Of a stretch of 64,000 bases of DNA, positions 50,883 to 60,548 are shown piece by piece. The stretch is from contig NZ_JARHTQ010000001.1 of the NCBI RefSeq assembly GCF_029223525.1, forward strand, positions 310,001-374,000, given 5' to 3'. The position numbers and the translations under genes are program-made. Each line of letters opens with the position of its first letter. Within the stretch, counting starts at the first letter, position 1. The DNA comes from Streptantibioticus ferralitis (lineage in GTDB: Bacteria; Actinomycetota; Actinomycetes; Streptomycetales; Streptomycetaceae). The notes beneath the pieces were generated by a model, which ran no database searches, was not told where the DNA came from, and was given only the letters and a program-made list of their open reading frames with translations.

Positions 50883-51842
50883 CTACGACCCGTTCGTCAG
50901 GCCCTCGATGAGCTCGTCGGCCGCCGTGTAGGGGTCCGTCTCCCCGGAGATGATCCGCTCGGCCAGCGCGTCCAGTCGGCGGTCGCCGTGCAGGTCGCCG
51001 ATTCGCCGGCGCAAGGCCGTGACCGCGATGTGCTCCACCTCGAGCGCGGCCCGCCGCCGTCGCCGGTCCGCCAGGACCCCCCGCTCCTCCATCCAGGCCC
51101 GGTGCTTCTCCAGCGCCTCGACCACCTCGTCGATGCCCTCACCGCGCGCGGCGACGGTCTTGACGATGGGCGGCCGCCAGTCGCCGGGCCCGCGGGCCTC
51201 GCCCAGACCCAGCATGTGGTTCAGCTCCCGCGCCGTCGCGTCCGCGCCGTCCCGGTCGGCCTTGTTGACCACGTAGACATCGCCGATCTCCAGGATTCCG
51301 GCCTTGGCCGCCTGGATGCCGTCGCCCATTCCGGGCGCGAGCAGCACCACCGAGGTGTCCGCCTGTGCGGCGATCTCGACCTCGGACTGGCCGACGCCGA
51401 CCGTCTCCACGAGGATCACCTCGCAGCCCGCCGCGTCCAGCACCCGGATCGCCTGCGGCGCGGCCCAGGCCAGGCCGCCGAGATGGCCGCGGGTCGCCAT
51501 GGAGCGGATGTAGACACCGGGGTCGGAGGCGTGGTCCGACATCCGGACCCGGTCGCCCAGCAGCGCGCCGCCGGAGAACGGCGAGGACGGGTCCACCGCC
51601 AGCACCCCGACCCGCTTGCCGCGCTTGCGGTACGCGGTCACCAGCGCCGACGTCGAGGTGGACTTGCCGACGCCCGGCGACCCGGTGAGCCCGACCACGT
51701 ACGCGCCGCCGGTCAGCGGCGCGAGCGCGGCCATCACCTCGCGCAGTTGCGGGGACGCCCCCTCCACCAGTGAGATCAGCCGGGCCACAGCGCGCGGCCT
51801 ACCGTCGCGCGCCTGCTCGACCAGCGTGGGGACGTCCGCCAT
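50883..51842 (-). CDS. meaB: Methylmalonyl-CoA-mutase-associated GTPase MeaB
   Basis: A 319-residue G3E-family GTPase that loads and protects B12 in acyl-CoA mutases. P-loop GSPGVGKSTSTSAL (about 53), LAVDPSSPFSGGALLGDRVRM, VETVGVGQSEVEIA and the guanine-specificity NKAD are intact; the C-terminal helices are dimerisation-type. Partners are probably IcmA (45795) and methylmalonyl-CoA mutase encoded elsewhere. It lies 31 bp downstream of the thiolase gene, probably one operon. Confidence 0.94.
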   Translation of the reverse strand: MADVPTLVEQARDGRPRAVARLISLVEGASPQLREVMAALAPLTGGAYVVGLTGSPGVGKSTSTSALVTAYRKRGKRVGVLAVDPSSPFSGGALLGDRVRMSDHASDPGVYIRSMATRGHLGGLAWAAPQAIRVLDAAGCEVILVETVGVGQSEVEIAAQADTSVVLLAPGMGDGIQAAKAGILEIGDVYVVNKADRDGADATARELNHMLGLGEARGPGDWRPPIVKTVAARGEGIDEVVEALEKHRAWMEERGVLADRRRRRAALEVEHIAVTALRRRIGDLHGDRRLDALAERIISGETDPYTAADELIEGLTNGS

Positions 51843-51873
51843 CGGTGCTCCGTTCCTGAAAGGGACTGGCCGC

Positions 51874-53073
51874 TTACTTGGCCGGTACGTGGATGATCAG
51901 CGCGTCGCCCTGACCACCGCCGCCGCACAGTGCCGCCGCGCCGGTCCCGCCGCCGCGCCGCTTGAGCTCCAGCGCGAGATGCAGCACCAGACGCGCACCG
52001 GACATCCCGATGGGGTGGCCGAGCGCGATGGCGCCGCCGTTGACGTTCACCGTTTCGACGGAAACGCCCAGGTCCTTCATTGACTGCACGGCGACGGCCG
52101 CGAACGCCTCGTTGATCTCGATCAGATCGAGGTCGTCAACCGTCAGCCCGGCCTTGGTCAGCGCGTGCTTGATCGCGTTGGACGGCTGCGACTGCAGCGA
52201 GTTGTCGGGACCCGCCACGTTGCCGTGCGCGCCGATCTCGGCGATCCAGTCCAGGCCCAGCTCCTGCGCCTTGGCCTTGCTCATCACGACCACGGCGGCG
52301 GCGCCGTCGGAGATCTGCGAGGCGGAGCCCGCGGTGATGGTGCCGTCCTTGCTGAACGCCGGGCGCAACTTGCCGAGCGATTCGGTGGTGGTCTCGGCGC
52401 GGATGCCCTCGTCCTTGCTGAAGACGACGGGCTCACCCTTGCGCTGCGGGATCTCCACCGGAGTGATCTCGGCCTCGAACAGGCCGTTCTTCTGGGCGGC
52501 CGCGGCCCGCTGGTGGGAGAGGGCGGCGATCTCGTCCTGCTCGGCACGACCGATGCCCAGGCGGGTGTTGTGCTTCTCGGTCGACTCGCCCATCGGGATG
52601 TTCTCCCACGGGTCGGTCAGACCGTCGTACGCCATCGCGTCGAGCATCTCGACGGCGCCGTACTTGAAGCCCTCACGGGACTTCGGCAGCAGGTGCGGGG
52701 CGTTGGTCATGGACTCCTGGCCGCCGGCGACCACGATGTCGAACTCGCCGGCGCGGATGAGCTGGTCGGCCAGCGCGATCGCGTCGAGGCCGGAGAGGCA
52801 GACCTTGTTGATGGTGAGCGCGGGAACGCTCATCGGGATCCCGGCCTTCACCGCGGCCTGCCGGGCCGGGATCTGGCCCGTGCCCGCCTGCAGCACCTGG
52901 CCCATGATCACGTACTCGACCTGGTCGCCGCCGATGCCCGCCCGGTCCAGCGCCGCCTTGATGGCGAGACCGCCGAGATCCGATCCGGAGAAGCTGCGCA
53001 GGGATCCGAGGAGACGGCCCATGGGTGTCCGCGCACCGGCGACGATCACGGACGTACCTGACTGGCTGGTCAT
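51874..53073 (-). CDS. Acetyl-CoA C-acetyltransferase (thiolase)
   Basis: A 399-residue thiolase condensing or cleaving acyl-CoAs. Acylated Cys92 in [28 protein letters not shown], active-site His in [10 protein letters not shown], and C-terminal [11 protein letters not shown] are all present. Length is standard for biosynthetic thiolases. It is upstream of meaB and divergent from the epimerase, fitting the short-chain acyl-CoA module. Confidence 0.94.
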   Translation of the reverse strand: MTSQSGTSVIVAGARTPMGRLLGSLRSFSGSDLGGLAIKAALDRAGIGGDQVEYVIMGQVLQAGTGQIPARQAAVKAGIPMSVPALTINKVCLSGLDAIALADQLIRAGEFDIVVAGGQESMTNAPHLLPKSREGFKYGAVEMLDAMAYDGLTDPWENIPMGESTEKHNTRLGIGRAEQDEIAALSHQRAAAAQKNGLFEAEITPVEIPQRKGEPVVFSKDEGIRAETTTESLGKLRPAFSKDGTITAGSASQISDGAAAVVVMSKAKAQELGLDWIAEIGAHGNVAGPDNSLQSQPSNAIKHALTKAGLTVDDLDLIEINEAFAAVAVQSMKDLGVSVETVNVNGGAIALGHPIGMSGARLVLHLALELKRRGGGTGAAALCGGGGQGDALIIHVPAK

Positions 53074-53209
53074 GGCGCTGACCCCTTTGCGATGGGGAGT
53101 TAACGAGGGTTAAGGCCAATGTACTTACGGGTAGGACGCCGGTCACCGGCGATTCGATGTGATCGCGCGCACGTTGCGTGATCGCGCGTGTGAGCGGTGC
53201 ACTGGAGCC

Positions 53210-53650
53210 ATGCTGACGCGTATCGACCACATCGGGATCGCCTGCTTCGACCTCGACAAGACCGTCGAGTTCTACCGTGCCACGTACGGCTTCGAGGTGT
53301 TCCACACCGAGGTCAACGAGGAGCAGGGCGTTCGCGAGGCCATGTTGAAGATCAACGAGACCTCCGACGGCGGCGCCTCCTACCTCCAGTTGCTGGAGCC
53401 GACCCGCGAGGACTCCGCGGTCGGCAAGTGGCTGGCCAAGAACGGCGAGGGCGTCCACCACATCGCCTTCGGCACCGCGGACGTGGACGGGGATGCCAGT
53501 GACATCCGCCAGAAGGGCGTGCGCGTCCTCTATGATCAGCCCCGCACCGGATCCATGGGATCCCGGATCACCTTCCTGCACCCCAAGGACTGCCACGGGG
53601 TCCTCACCGAGCTGGTGACATCGGCCCAGGACCCCGCCGAAGATCACTGA
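53210..53650 (+). CDS. mce: Methylmalonyl-CoA epimerase
   Basis: A 146-residue VOC-fold racemase of (2R)/(2S)-methylmalonyl-CoA. Metal-ligand landmarks: IDHIGIAC (His7), LQLLEP (Glu), GEGVHHIAFG (His) and HPKDCHGVLTELV (Glu near the end). ATG 53210 is chosen inside a slightly longer open frame. It provides the correct epimer for methylmalonyl-CoA mutase or polyketide extension, and is divergent from the thiolase/meaB operon. Confidence 0.94.
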   Translation: MLTRIDHIGIACFDLDKTVEFYRATYGFEVFHTEVNEEQGVREAMLKINETSDGGASYLQLLEPTREDSAVGKWLAKNGEGVHHIAFGTADVDGDASDIRQKGVRVLYDQPRTGSMGSRITFLHPKDCHGVLTELVTSAQDPAEDH

Positions 53651-53842
53651 CCGGTCGGGCCACCGCCCAGGTTCACTGACCGGGAGGGTCCCGCCCCGGT
53701 ACTGTGTCCCCCGGGGCTGGGTGCCGGGGGACGGGCCCGGACTGCGGTGAAGATCTGACACCATTCTCCTGAATGGCTATGTTCACCGGAGAGCTCACCC
53801 GGTTGGCGGGTGGGCAGTCCAGGAGACGGATGGGACCGCGGA

Positions 53843-56800
53843 GTGCGGGGCTACGACCGCTACGAGGCTGACGACCACCTCTCGCAGTTCGAGGCCGAGA
53901 TGGAGCGGCTGAGGACGGAGCGGGACAAGGCCGTCGACCACGCAGACGATCTCGGCTACCAGGTCGAGGTGCTGCGCGCCAAGCTGCACGAGGCGCGGCG
54001 TCAGCTTGCCCAGCCGCGGGCGTACGAGAACGTCAGCCACCAGGCCGAGCAGTTGCTGCGCAACGCGCAGATCCAGGCCGACCAACTGCGTGCGGACGCC
54101 GAGCGCGAGTCGCGTGAGGCCCGCGCCAACACCCAGCGGATGCTCCAGGAGCAGGCCGAGCGGCAGTCCCAGCTGGAGGCCGAGTGGCATGCCGAGGCGG
54201 TCGCCCGGCGCCGCCGCCTCGACGAGGAACTGGCCGAACGCCGCAGCACTGTCGAGACCCACGTCAACGAAAACGTGGCGTGGGCCGAGCAGTTGCGCGC
54301 CCGCTCCGAGTCGCAGGCGCGCCGTCTGATGGACGAGTCGCGCACCGAGGCCGAGGCGGCACTGACCGCCGCCCGCACGGAAGCGGCCAGACTGGCCGAA
54401 CAGGCCCGCGATCGGCTGGAGTCGGCCGCCGTCGAGGCCCGCACCGAGGCCGAGACGATCTTGCGCCGGGCCCGTACCGACGCCGAGCGGCTGCTGACCC
54501 TCGCCGGGACGCAGGCCCAGGAAGCCACCGACCACGCCGAGCAGTTGCGCACCGGGGCGCGTACCGAGTCCGAGGAGGCGCGCCGCGAGGCCGCCGAGCT
54601 GGGCCGCCGCTCCGAACAGGCGCTGGCCGAGGCGGAGAGCGCCCTGCGGGAGGCGCGCGCCGAGGCCGAGCGGCTGCGGTCCGAGGCCGAGGAGACCGCC
54701 GCCAAGCGGCTGGCCAACGCCGAGGCGGACAACGAACAGCGCACCCGTACCGCGCGCGCCCAGATCGCCCGACTGGTGGCCGAGGCCACCAAGGAGGCGG
54801 AGGCACTCAAGGCGGAGGCCGAGCAGGCCCGCGACGACGCCCGCGCACAGGCCGAGCGGGCGGTCGCCGAGGCCCAGGAGGCGGCCCGGTCCGCGGCGGC
54901 CGAGGAGGCCACGGAACGGCTGGCCAAGGCCGCCCGTAGCGCCGAGGAGATCCTCGCCAAGGCCTCGCACGACGCCGAGGCGACCACCAAGTCGGCGGCA
55001 GAGGAGGCCGAACGGATCCGGCGCGAGGCCGACGCCGAGGCCGAACGGCTGCGCGCCGAGGCCGCGGAGACCGCCGAGCAGCTCAAGGGCGCGGCCAAGG
55101 ACGACACCAAGGAATACCGCGCAAAGACCGTCGAGTTGCAGGAGGAGGCGCGCCGACTGCGCGGCGAGGCCGAGCAGTTGCGCGCCGAGGCCGTCGCCGA
55201 GGGCGAGCGGATCCGCGGTGAGGCACGCCGGGAGGCGCTGCAGCAGATCGAGGAGGCGGCGGGCACCGCCGAGGAACTGCTCGCCAAGGCCCGTACCGAC
55301 GCCGACGAGCTGCGCCAAGGCGCCGCCACCGAGGCCGACCGGGTACGCGCCGAGGCCGTCGAGCGCGCCGCGACGCTGCGCCGCCAGGCCGAGGAGGCGC
55401 TGGAGCGGGCGGGCGGCGAGGCCGAGGAATTGCGCGGCGAGGCCGAGGAGGCCGCCGGGCAGCTCAGGGACGACGCCGAGCGGGCGGCCCAGCAGGTGCG
55501 CGAGGACGCCGAGGAGGCGGCGCGCCGGCTGCACGAGGATGCCCGCGCGGACCTCGAACGGCAACGTGCCGAGCTCCAGCAGCGGTTGACCGCGGCTGAG
55601 GAGGCCCTGCACGCCGCGGGTGACGAGGCGGACCGGCTGCGTCGCGAGGCGGCCGAGGAGGCCGAGCGGCTGCGCACCGAGGCGGCTGAGCGGGCCCGGG
55701 CGCTCAGCACCGAGGCCGAGGAGGAGGCCGAGCGGCTGCGCACCGAGGCGGCGGCCGACGCCTCCCAGGCGCGCGCCGAAGGCGAGGCGATCGCGGTACG
55801 GCTGCGCGGTGAAGCCACCGCGGAGGCCGAGGAGTTGCGTACCCAGGCGCGCGAGGCGGCCGACCGGCTGCGCACCGAGGCGGCGGCCACCGCGGAGCGG
55901 ACCGAGGCCGAGGCGGCCGAGGCGCTGGCGGCGGCCCGCGAGGAGGCGGCCAGGCGCCGCCGGGAGGCCGAGGAGCTGCTCGCCGACGCGCGCGCCGAGG
56001 CGGAGCAGGAGCGCGGCCAGGCACGCGAGCAGAGCGAGGAGTTGCTGGCCGCCGCCCGCAAGCGGGTGGAGGACGCGGACGCGGAGGCCGAGCGGCTGGT
56101 CGCCGAGGCGGAGCAGCGTGCCGCGGAGCTGGTGGCGGCGGCCGAGCAGACCGCCCAGCAGGTACGGGAAGCGGTCGCCGGGCTGCACGAGCAGGCCGAG
56201 GAGGAGATCGCCGGGCTGCGGTCGGCGGCCGAGCACGCCGCGGAGCGGCTGCGCATCGAGGCCCGCGAGGACGCCGACCGGCTGCACGCCGAGGCCAACG
56301 CCGAGCGGGAGCGGGCGGGTTCGGACGCGGTACGCATCCGGAGCGAGGCCCACGAGGAGGCCCAGCTCGCCAAGGCGCTCGCCGAGCGGACCGTCACCGA
56401 GGCTCTCGCCGAGGCCGAGCGGATCCGCGACGAGGCCCGCGAGGACGCCAACCGCAAGCGCAGCGAAGCCGCGCAGCAGGCCGACGAGTTGGTCTCCGGC
56501 GCCGCCACCGAGGCCGAGCGGCTGCACGCCGAGGCCGAGGAGCGGGTGGCGCGCGCGGAGCGGGACGCCGAGCGCATCACCATCGGGGCGGAGAAGCTGC
56601 GTGAGGCGGCCGAGGAGCACGCCGCGCAGACCCGCGCCGAGACCGAGCGGGCGGCGGCAGCGGCGACCGCCGAAGCCGAGCGCATCGTCGACGAGGCCCG
56701 CGAGGTGGCCAACCGCAAGCGCAGCGAAGCCGCCGAGCAGGCCGACGAGTTGATCGGCAAGGCGACCACCGAGGCCGAGCGGATCAGCAACGAGGCGCAG

Positions 56801-57580
56801 GAGGCGGCGGTCAGGGCCGCCGCCACCGCGGAGGAGCAGGCGGACGCCATGGTCGGCGCCGCCCGCGCCGAGGCCGAACGCGTCATCACCGAGGCGCGCG
56901 GCGAGGCCAACGCCATGGTGGAGCAGTCCCGCACCGACGCGGACACGCTGCTGGCCGAGGCCCGCAGGGACGCCACCTCCACCAGGGAGCGGACCGACGA
57001 GCTACGCGCCCGGGTGGAGGCCGAGGTCGAGGAGTTGCACGAGCGGGCCCGCAAGGAGTCCGCGGAGGCGATGAAGTCGGCGGGCGAGCGGGTCGACAGG
57101 CTGGTGACCGTCGCCACCGAGCAGTTGACGGAGGCCGAGGAGAAGGCCCGCAAGCTCGTCGCGGACGCCGAGGAGGCGGCCGAGGAACTGTCGACGGCGG
57201 CGAACAGCGAGGCGAGCAAGGTCCGCATCGCGGCGGTGAAGAAGGCCGAGGGGCTGATCAAGGAAGCCGGTCAGAAGAAGACCGAGGCCGAGCGGACCGC
57301 GGAGCGCACCATCGCCGAGGCCCGCGCCGAGGCGGAGCGTATTGTCGACGAGGGCCGTCGCGAGCTCGATGTCCTCAAGCGCCGCCGCGAGGACATCAAC
57401 GCGGAGATCTCCCGAGTTCAGGATGTGTTGGAGGCACTGGAGTCGTTCGAGGGAACCGGGTCCGGCGGGAGCAAGAAGTCGGGTGACCGCAGGGACGGAC
57501 AGGGCGCGGTAAAGGCGGGTGCCGGCGCCGGTGTCACTCGTTCGGGTGGCAAGCGCTCCGATGACACGCCACTCGATTGA
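53843..57580 (+). CDS. scy: Scy, polarisome coiled-coil scaffold
   Basis: A 1245-residue, almost wholly helical protein that organises hyphal tip growth with DivIVA and FilP in Streptomyces (established). The N-terminus RGYDRYEADDHLSQFEAEMERL and YQVEVLRAKLHEARRQLAQP matches Scy. From about residue 60 to 1220 the sequence is Ala/Glu/Arg-rich coiled coil with recurring EAERLR, AEELR, AEAERI units, consistent with the published 51-residue coiled-coil repeat. The end is KRRREDINAEISRVQDVLEAL plus a basic Gly-rich tail. GTG 53843 is my choice; GTG 53810 would add 11 residues. Known Scy is slightly longer. Tandem Scy-FilP order is typical. Confidence 0.92.
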   Translation: MRGYDRYEADDHLSQFEAEMERLRTERDKAVDHADDLGYQVEVLRAKLHEARRQLAQPRAYENVSHQAEQLLRNAQIQADQLRADAERESREARANTQRMLQEQAERQSQLEAEWHAEAVARRRRLDEELAERRSTVETHVNENVAWAEQLRARSESQARRLMDESRTEAEAALTAARTEAARLAEQARDRLESAAVEARTEAETILRRARTDAERLLTLAGTQAQEATDHAEQLRTGARTESEEARREAAELGRRSEQALAEAESALREARAEAERLRSEAEETAAKRLANAEADNEQRTRTARAQIARLVAEATKEAEALKAEAEQARDDARAQAERAVAEAQEAARSAAAEEATERLAKAARSAEEILAKASHDAEATTKSAAEEAERIRREADAEAERLRAEAAETAEQLKGAAKDDTKEYRAKTVELQEEARRLRGEAEQLRAEAVAEGERIRGEARREALQQIEEAAGTAEELLAKARTDADELRQGAATEADRVRAEAVERAATLRRQAEEALERAGGEAEELRGEAEEAAGQLRDDAERAAQQVREDAEEAARRLHEDARADLERQRAELQQRLTAAEEALHAAGDEADRLRREAAEEAERLRTEAAERARALSTEAEEEAERLRTEAAADASQARAEGEAIAVRLRGEATAEAEELRTQAREAADRLRTEAAATAERTEAEAAEALAAAREEAARRRREAEELLADARAEAEQERGQAREQSEELLAAARKRVEDADAEAERLVAEAEQRAAELVAAAEQTAQQVREAVAGLHEQAEEEIAGLRSAAEHAAERLRIEAREDADRLHAEANAERERAGSDAVRIRSEAHEEAQLAKALAERTVTEALAEAERIRDEAREDANRKRSEAAQQADELVSGAATEAERLHAEAEERVARAERDAERITIGAEKLREAAEEHAAQTRAETERAAAAATAEAERIVDEAREVANRKRSEAAEQADELIGKATTEAERISNEAQEAAVRAAATAEEQADAMVGAARAEAERVITEARGEANAMVEQSRTDADTLLAEARRDATSTRERTDELRARVEAEVEELHERARKESAEAMKSAGERVDRLVTVATEQLTEAEEKARKLVADAEEAAEELSTAANSEASKVRIAAVKKAEGLIKEAGQKKTEAERTAERTIAEARAEAERIVDEGRRELDVLKRRREDINAEISRVQDVLEALESFEGTGSGGSKKSGDRRDGQGAVKAGAGAGVTRSGGKRSDDTPLD

Positions 57581-57682
57581 GCGCACATTCTCCAGATCCC
57601 TAGCGCAATGACTCGATGACACGCCGTCCTCACCCCTAGGATTCCCTCTATCACCTCACCGGCCTGAATTGACAGGAACCCC

Positions 57683-58618
57683 ATGAGCGACACTTCCTCC
57701 CCCTTCGGCTTCGAGCTCGTGCGGCGTGGTTACGACCGCGGACAGGTGGACGACCGCATCACAAAGCTCGTCGCCGACCGAGACAGTGCACTGGCCCGGA
57801 TCAGCGCCCTGGAGAAGCGCATCGAGGAACTGCACCTCGAAACCCAGAACGCGCAGGCCCAGATCAACGACGCCGAACCGTCGTACGCCGGTCTCGGCGC
57901 CCGCGTAGAGAAGATCCTCCGGCTCGCCGAGGAGGAGGCCAAGGACCTGCGCGAGGAGGCCCGTCGCGCCGCCGAGCAGCACCGTGAGTTGGCGGAGGGG
58001 GCCGCCAACCAGGTGCGCGCGGATGCCGAGTCGTTCGCCGCCGAGCGCAAGCAGAAGGCCGAGGACGAGGGCTCGCGGATCGTCGAGAAGGCCAAGACCG
58101 ACGCGAGCCAGCTGCGGGCCGAGGCGAACAAGGACGCGCAGAACAAGCGCGAGGAGGCGGACGCCCTCTTCGAGGAGACTCGCGCCAAGGCCGCCCAGGC
58201 CGCCGCCGACTTCGAGACCAACCTCGCCAAGCGCCGCGAGCAGTCCGAGCGCGACCTCGCCTCGCGTCAGGCCAAGGCGGAGAAGCGTCTCGCCGAGATC
58301 GAGCACCGCGCCGAGCAGCTGCGCTTGGAGGCGGAGAAGCTGCGTACCGACGCCGAGCGCCGGGCCCGCCAGACGGTGGAGACCGCGCAGCGCCAGGCGG
58401 AGGACATCGTGGCCGACGCCAACGCGAAGGCGGACCGTATCCGCAGCGAATCCGAGCGCGAGCTGGCGGCGCTCACCAACCGCCGCGACAGCATCAACGC
58501 CCAGCTGACGAACGTCCGAGAGATGCTGGCCACGCTGACCGGCGCGGCGGTGGCGGCAGCCGCCGCCCCCGACGACGAACCGATCTCCCGCGGCGTGCCC
58601 GCACAGCAGAGCCGCTGA
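57683..58618 (+). CDS. filP: FilP, intermediate-filament-like protein
   Basis: A 311-residue coiled-coil cytoskeletal protein forming a network at hyphal tips and giving stiffness (established in S. coelicolor). It has a short DivIVA-like head FGFELVRRGYDRGQVDDRI, an early coiled coil (RISALEKRIEELHLE), then an Ala/Glu/Arg coiled coil (about 70-285) like that of Scy, and a small tail. Length matches FilP. ATG with AGGAA upstream; it follows scy by 102 bp and ends in a strong terminator. Confidence 0.95.
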   Translation: MSDTSSPFGFELVRRGYDRGQVDDRITKLVADRDSALARISALEKRIEELHLETQNAQAQINDAEPSYAGLGARVEKILRLAEEEAKDLREEARRAAEQHRELAEGAANQVRADAESFAAERKQKAEDEGSRIVEKAKTDASQLRAEANKDAQNKREEADALFEETRAKAAQAAADFETNLAKRREQSERDLASRQAKAEKRLAEIEHRAEQLRLEAEKLRTDAERRARQTVETAQRQAEDIVADANAKADRIRSESERELAALTNRRDSINAQLTNVREMLATLTGAAVAAAAAPDDEPISRGVPAQQSR

Positions 58619-58639
58619 CGCCCGGTCCAGTCCAGTCCA

Positions 58640-58666
58640 GAAGCCCCCGCCTTCGGCGGGGGCTTC
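58640..58666 (+). terminator. Terminator after filP
   Basis: A perfect 12-bp stem GAAGCCCCCGCC / GGCGGGGGCTTC with a TTC loop, 22 bp past the filP stop and followed by TTGC. One of the clearest intrinsic terminators in the window. Confidence 0.9.
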
Positions 58667-58787
58667 TTGCTGGGGTTGCGGGTTCCTTCCGGGGGCAAGC
58701 CCCCGGACGCCCTGAAGGGTGGGTGGGAAGAACCCGCCGCAGGCGAAAAGCTCGCGACCGCGGCCCCGCCCCCTTAGCGTGTTGAAC

Positions 58788-59759
58788 ATGATCGAGCTGC
58801 AAGCTCTGACCAAGCACTTCGGCGACAAGGTGGCCGTGGACCACCTCACGTTCACCGTGCGGCCCGGCATCGTCACCGGCTTCCTCGGCCCCAACGGCGC
58901 GGGCAAGTCGACCACCATGCGGATGATGCTGGGGCTGGACCTGCCCACCGCCGGTGATGTGCGGATCAACGGCAAGCACTACGCGGATCTGCGGGAGCCG
59001 CTGACCTACATCGGCGCGCTGCTGGAGGCCAAGGCCTGGCACCCGGGGCGCAGCGCGTACCACCATCTGCTCTGCCTGGCGCAGTCCAACCGCATCCCGG
59101 CGCCACGGGTGCGCGAGGTACTCGACACCGTGGGGCTGACCTCGGTGGCCAAGAAGCGCACCAAGGGCTTCTCGCTCGGTATGGGCCAGCGCCTCGGCAT
59201 CGCCGCCGCACTGCTCGGCGACCCGCGGGTGCTGCTCTTCGACGAACCGGTCAACGGCCTTGACCCCGAGGGCATCCACTGGATCCGCAACATGATGAAG
59301 GGTCTCGCGGCGCAGGGCCGTACGGTGTTCGTCTCCAGCCACCTGATGAGCGAGATGGCGCTCACCGCCGAACACCTGGTGGTGATCGGCCAGGGCAGGC
59401 TGCTGGCGGACACCTCGATGGCGGAGTTCATCGCGCAGAACGCACGCTCGTTCGTACGGATCCGCACCCCGCAGCCCGAGGCGTTGCGCGACGCCCTGCA
59501 TTCGACCGGGATCACCGCGATGGCCTCGTCCGACGGCGCGTTCGAGGTCTCCGACGCGAGGGCGGCGCAGCTGGGCGAGCTGGCCGCCGAGCACCGGATC
59601 GTGCTGCATGAGCTGTCACCGCAGCAGGCCTCGTTGGAGGAGGCGTTCATGCGGCTCACCGCGGAGACGGTGGAGTACCACGCACACGACGGCGAGGAGC
59701 CGCCCGCCGAGGGGCGACCCGCCTGGGGCGAGGGCTGGAAGCAGAGCGAGGGAGCTTGA
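58788..59759 (+). CDS. ABC transporter ATP-binding protein (ABC-2 exporter)
   Basis: A 323-residue ATPase. Walker A FLGPNGAGKSTTMRM (about 37), signature LGMGQRLGIAAALLG, Walker B VLLFDEPVNGLDPEG and H-loop VFVSSHLMSEM are intact, with a C-terminal accessory domain as in DrrA/EcrA-type exporters. ATG 58788 is preferred. The following permease starts 3 nt after its stop. A decayed paralogue lies at 61438. Substrate unknown; drug or lipid export is likely. Confidence 0.93.
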   Translation: MIELQALTKHFGDKVAVDHLTFTVRPGIVTGFLGPNGAGKSTTMRMMLGLDLPTAGDVRINGKHYADLREPLTYIGALLEAKAWHPGRSAYHHLLCLAQSNRIPAPRVREVLDTVGLTSVAKKRTKGFSLGMGQRLGIAAALLGDPRVLLFDEPVNGLDPEGIHWIRNMMKGLAAQGRTVFVSSHLMSEMALTAEHLVVIGQGRLLADTSMAEFIAQNARSFVRIRTPQPEALRDALHSTGITAMASSDGAFEVSDARAAQLGELAAEHRIVLHELSPQQASLEEAFMRLTAETVEYHAHDGEEPPAEGRPAWGEGWKQSEGA

Positions 59760-59761
59760 CG

Positions 59762-60532
59762 ATGGCGGCGACAGCGGCGGTCCTGAAGTCGGAGTGGACC
59801 AAGATCCGGTCAGTACGGTCCACGGTGTGGACACTCTCGCTCGCGGCGGTCATCACCATCGGACTCGGTCTGCTGATCTCGCTGCTCGCCAACAACGAGT
59901 TCCGCAAGATGCCGCTGCAGGAGCGGCTGACCTTCGACCCTACGTACATCAGCTTCGCGGGGATGGGTATCGGCCAGTTGCTGATGATCGTCTTCGGTGT
60001 CCTGGTGGTCTCCAACGAGTACTCCACCGGCATGATCCGCAGCTCGCTGGCGGCGGTACCGCAGCGCGGCCAGTTCCTCTTCGGCAAGATCACTATCGCC
60101 ACCCTGCTGGCCCTGGTGGTCGGGGAGATCACCTCCTTCATCGCCTTCTTCGTCGGCCAGGCGATGCTGGGCAGTCACCGTACCCAGATCAGCAACCCCG
60201 GAGTGCTGCGCGCGGTGGTCGGCGGCGGGCTGTACATGGCGCTGATCGCGATGTTCGCGATGGGCTGCGCGGCGATGCTGCGCAGCCCGCTGCTGTCGCT
60301 GTCGATCCTGATGCCGTTCTTCTTCCTGATCTCCAACATCCTCGGCAGCGTCAGCGCCACCAAGAAGGTCGCCCGCTATCTGCCGGACCAGGCGGGCCAG
60401 AAGATCATGATGGTGGTCACCCGCAACGACGGGCGGCCGTACGGGCCTTGGGTGGGCCTGCTGATCATGGCGGCCTGGGTGGCCGCCGCGTTGCTCGGCG
60501 GATACGCGCTGTTGAAGAAGCGCGACGCCTGA
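59762..60532 (+). CDS. ABC-2 transporter permease
   Basis: A 256-residue membrane protein with six helices: a cytoplasmic start VLKSEWTKIRSVRSTVWTL, the ABC-2 motif GVLVVSNEYSTGMIRSSLAAVP, and later AVVGGGLYMALIAMFAMGCAAMLR. The ATG at 59762 is used rather than the TTG two codons before. It pairs with the ATPase directly upstream. Confidence 0.92.
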   Translation: MAATAAVLKSEWTKIRSVRSTVWTLSLAAVITIGLGLLISLLANNEFRKMPLQERLTFDPTYISFAGMGIGQLLMIVFGVLVVSNEYSTGMIRSSLAAVPQRGQFLFGKITIATLLALVVGEITSFIAFFVGQAMLGSHRTQISNPGVLRAVVGGGLYMALIAMFAMGCAAMLRSPLLSLSILMPFFFLISNILGSVSATKKVARYLPDQAGQKIMMVVTRNDGRPYGPWVGLLIMAAWVAAALLGGYALLKKRDA

Positions 60533-60548
60533 GCGCTACGCTCCCGGT

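Noticed and set aside
53795-56620. Minus-strand 941-codon frame antisense to scy
   Set aside because: The Leu/Gly-rich repeat translation is simply the complement of Ala/Glu/Arg codons in the coiled coil; no ribosome site or known domain.
54001-57261. Minus-strand 1086-codon Ser/Ala-rich frame antisense to scy
   Set aside because: Another mirror image of the repetitive coiled-coil coding sequence, lacking a start signal and any family features.
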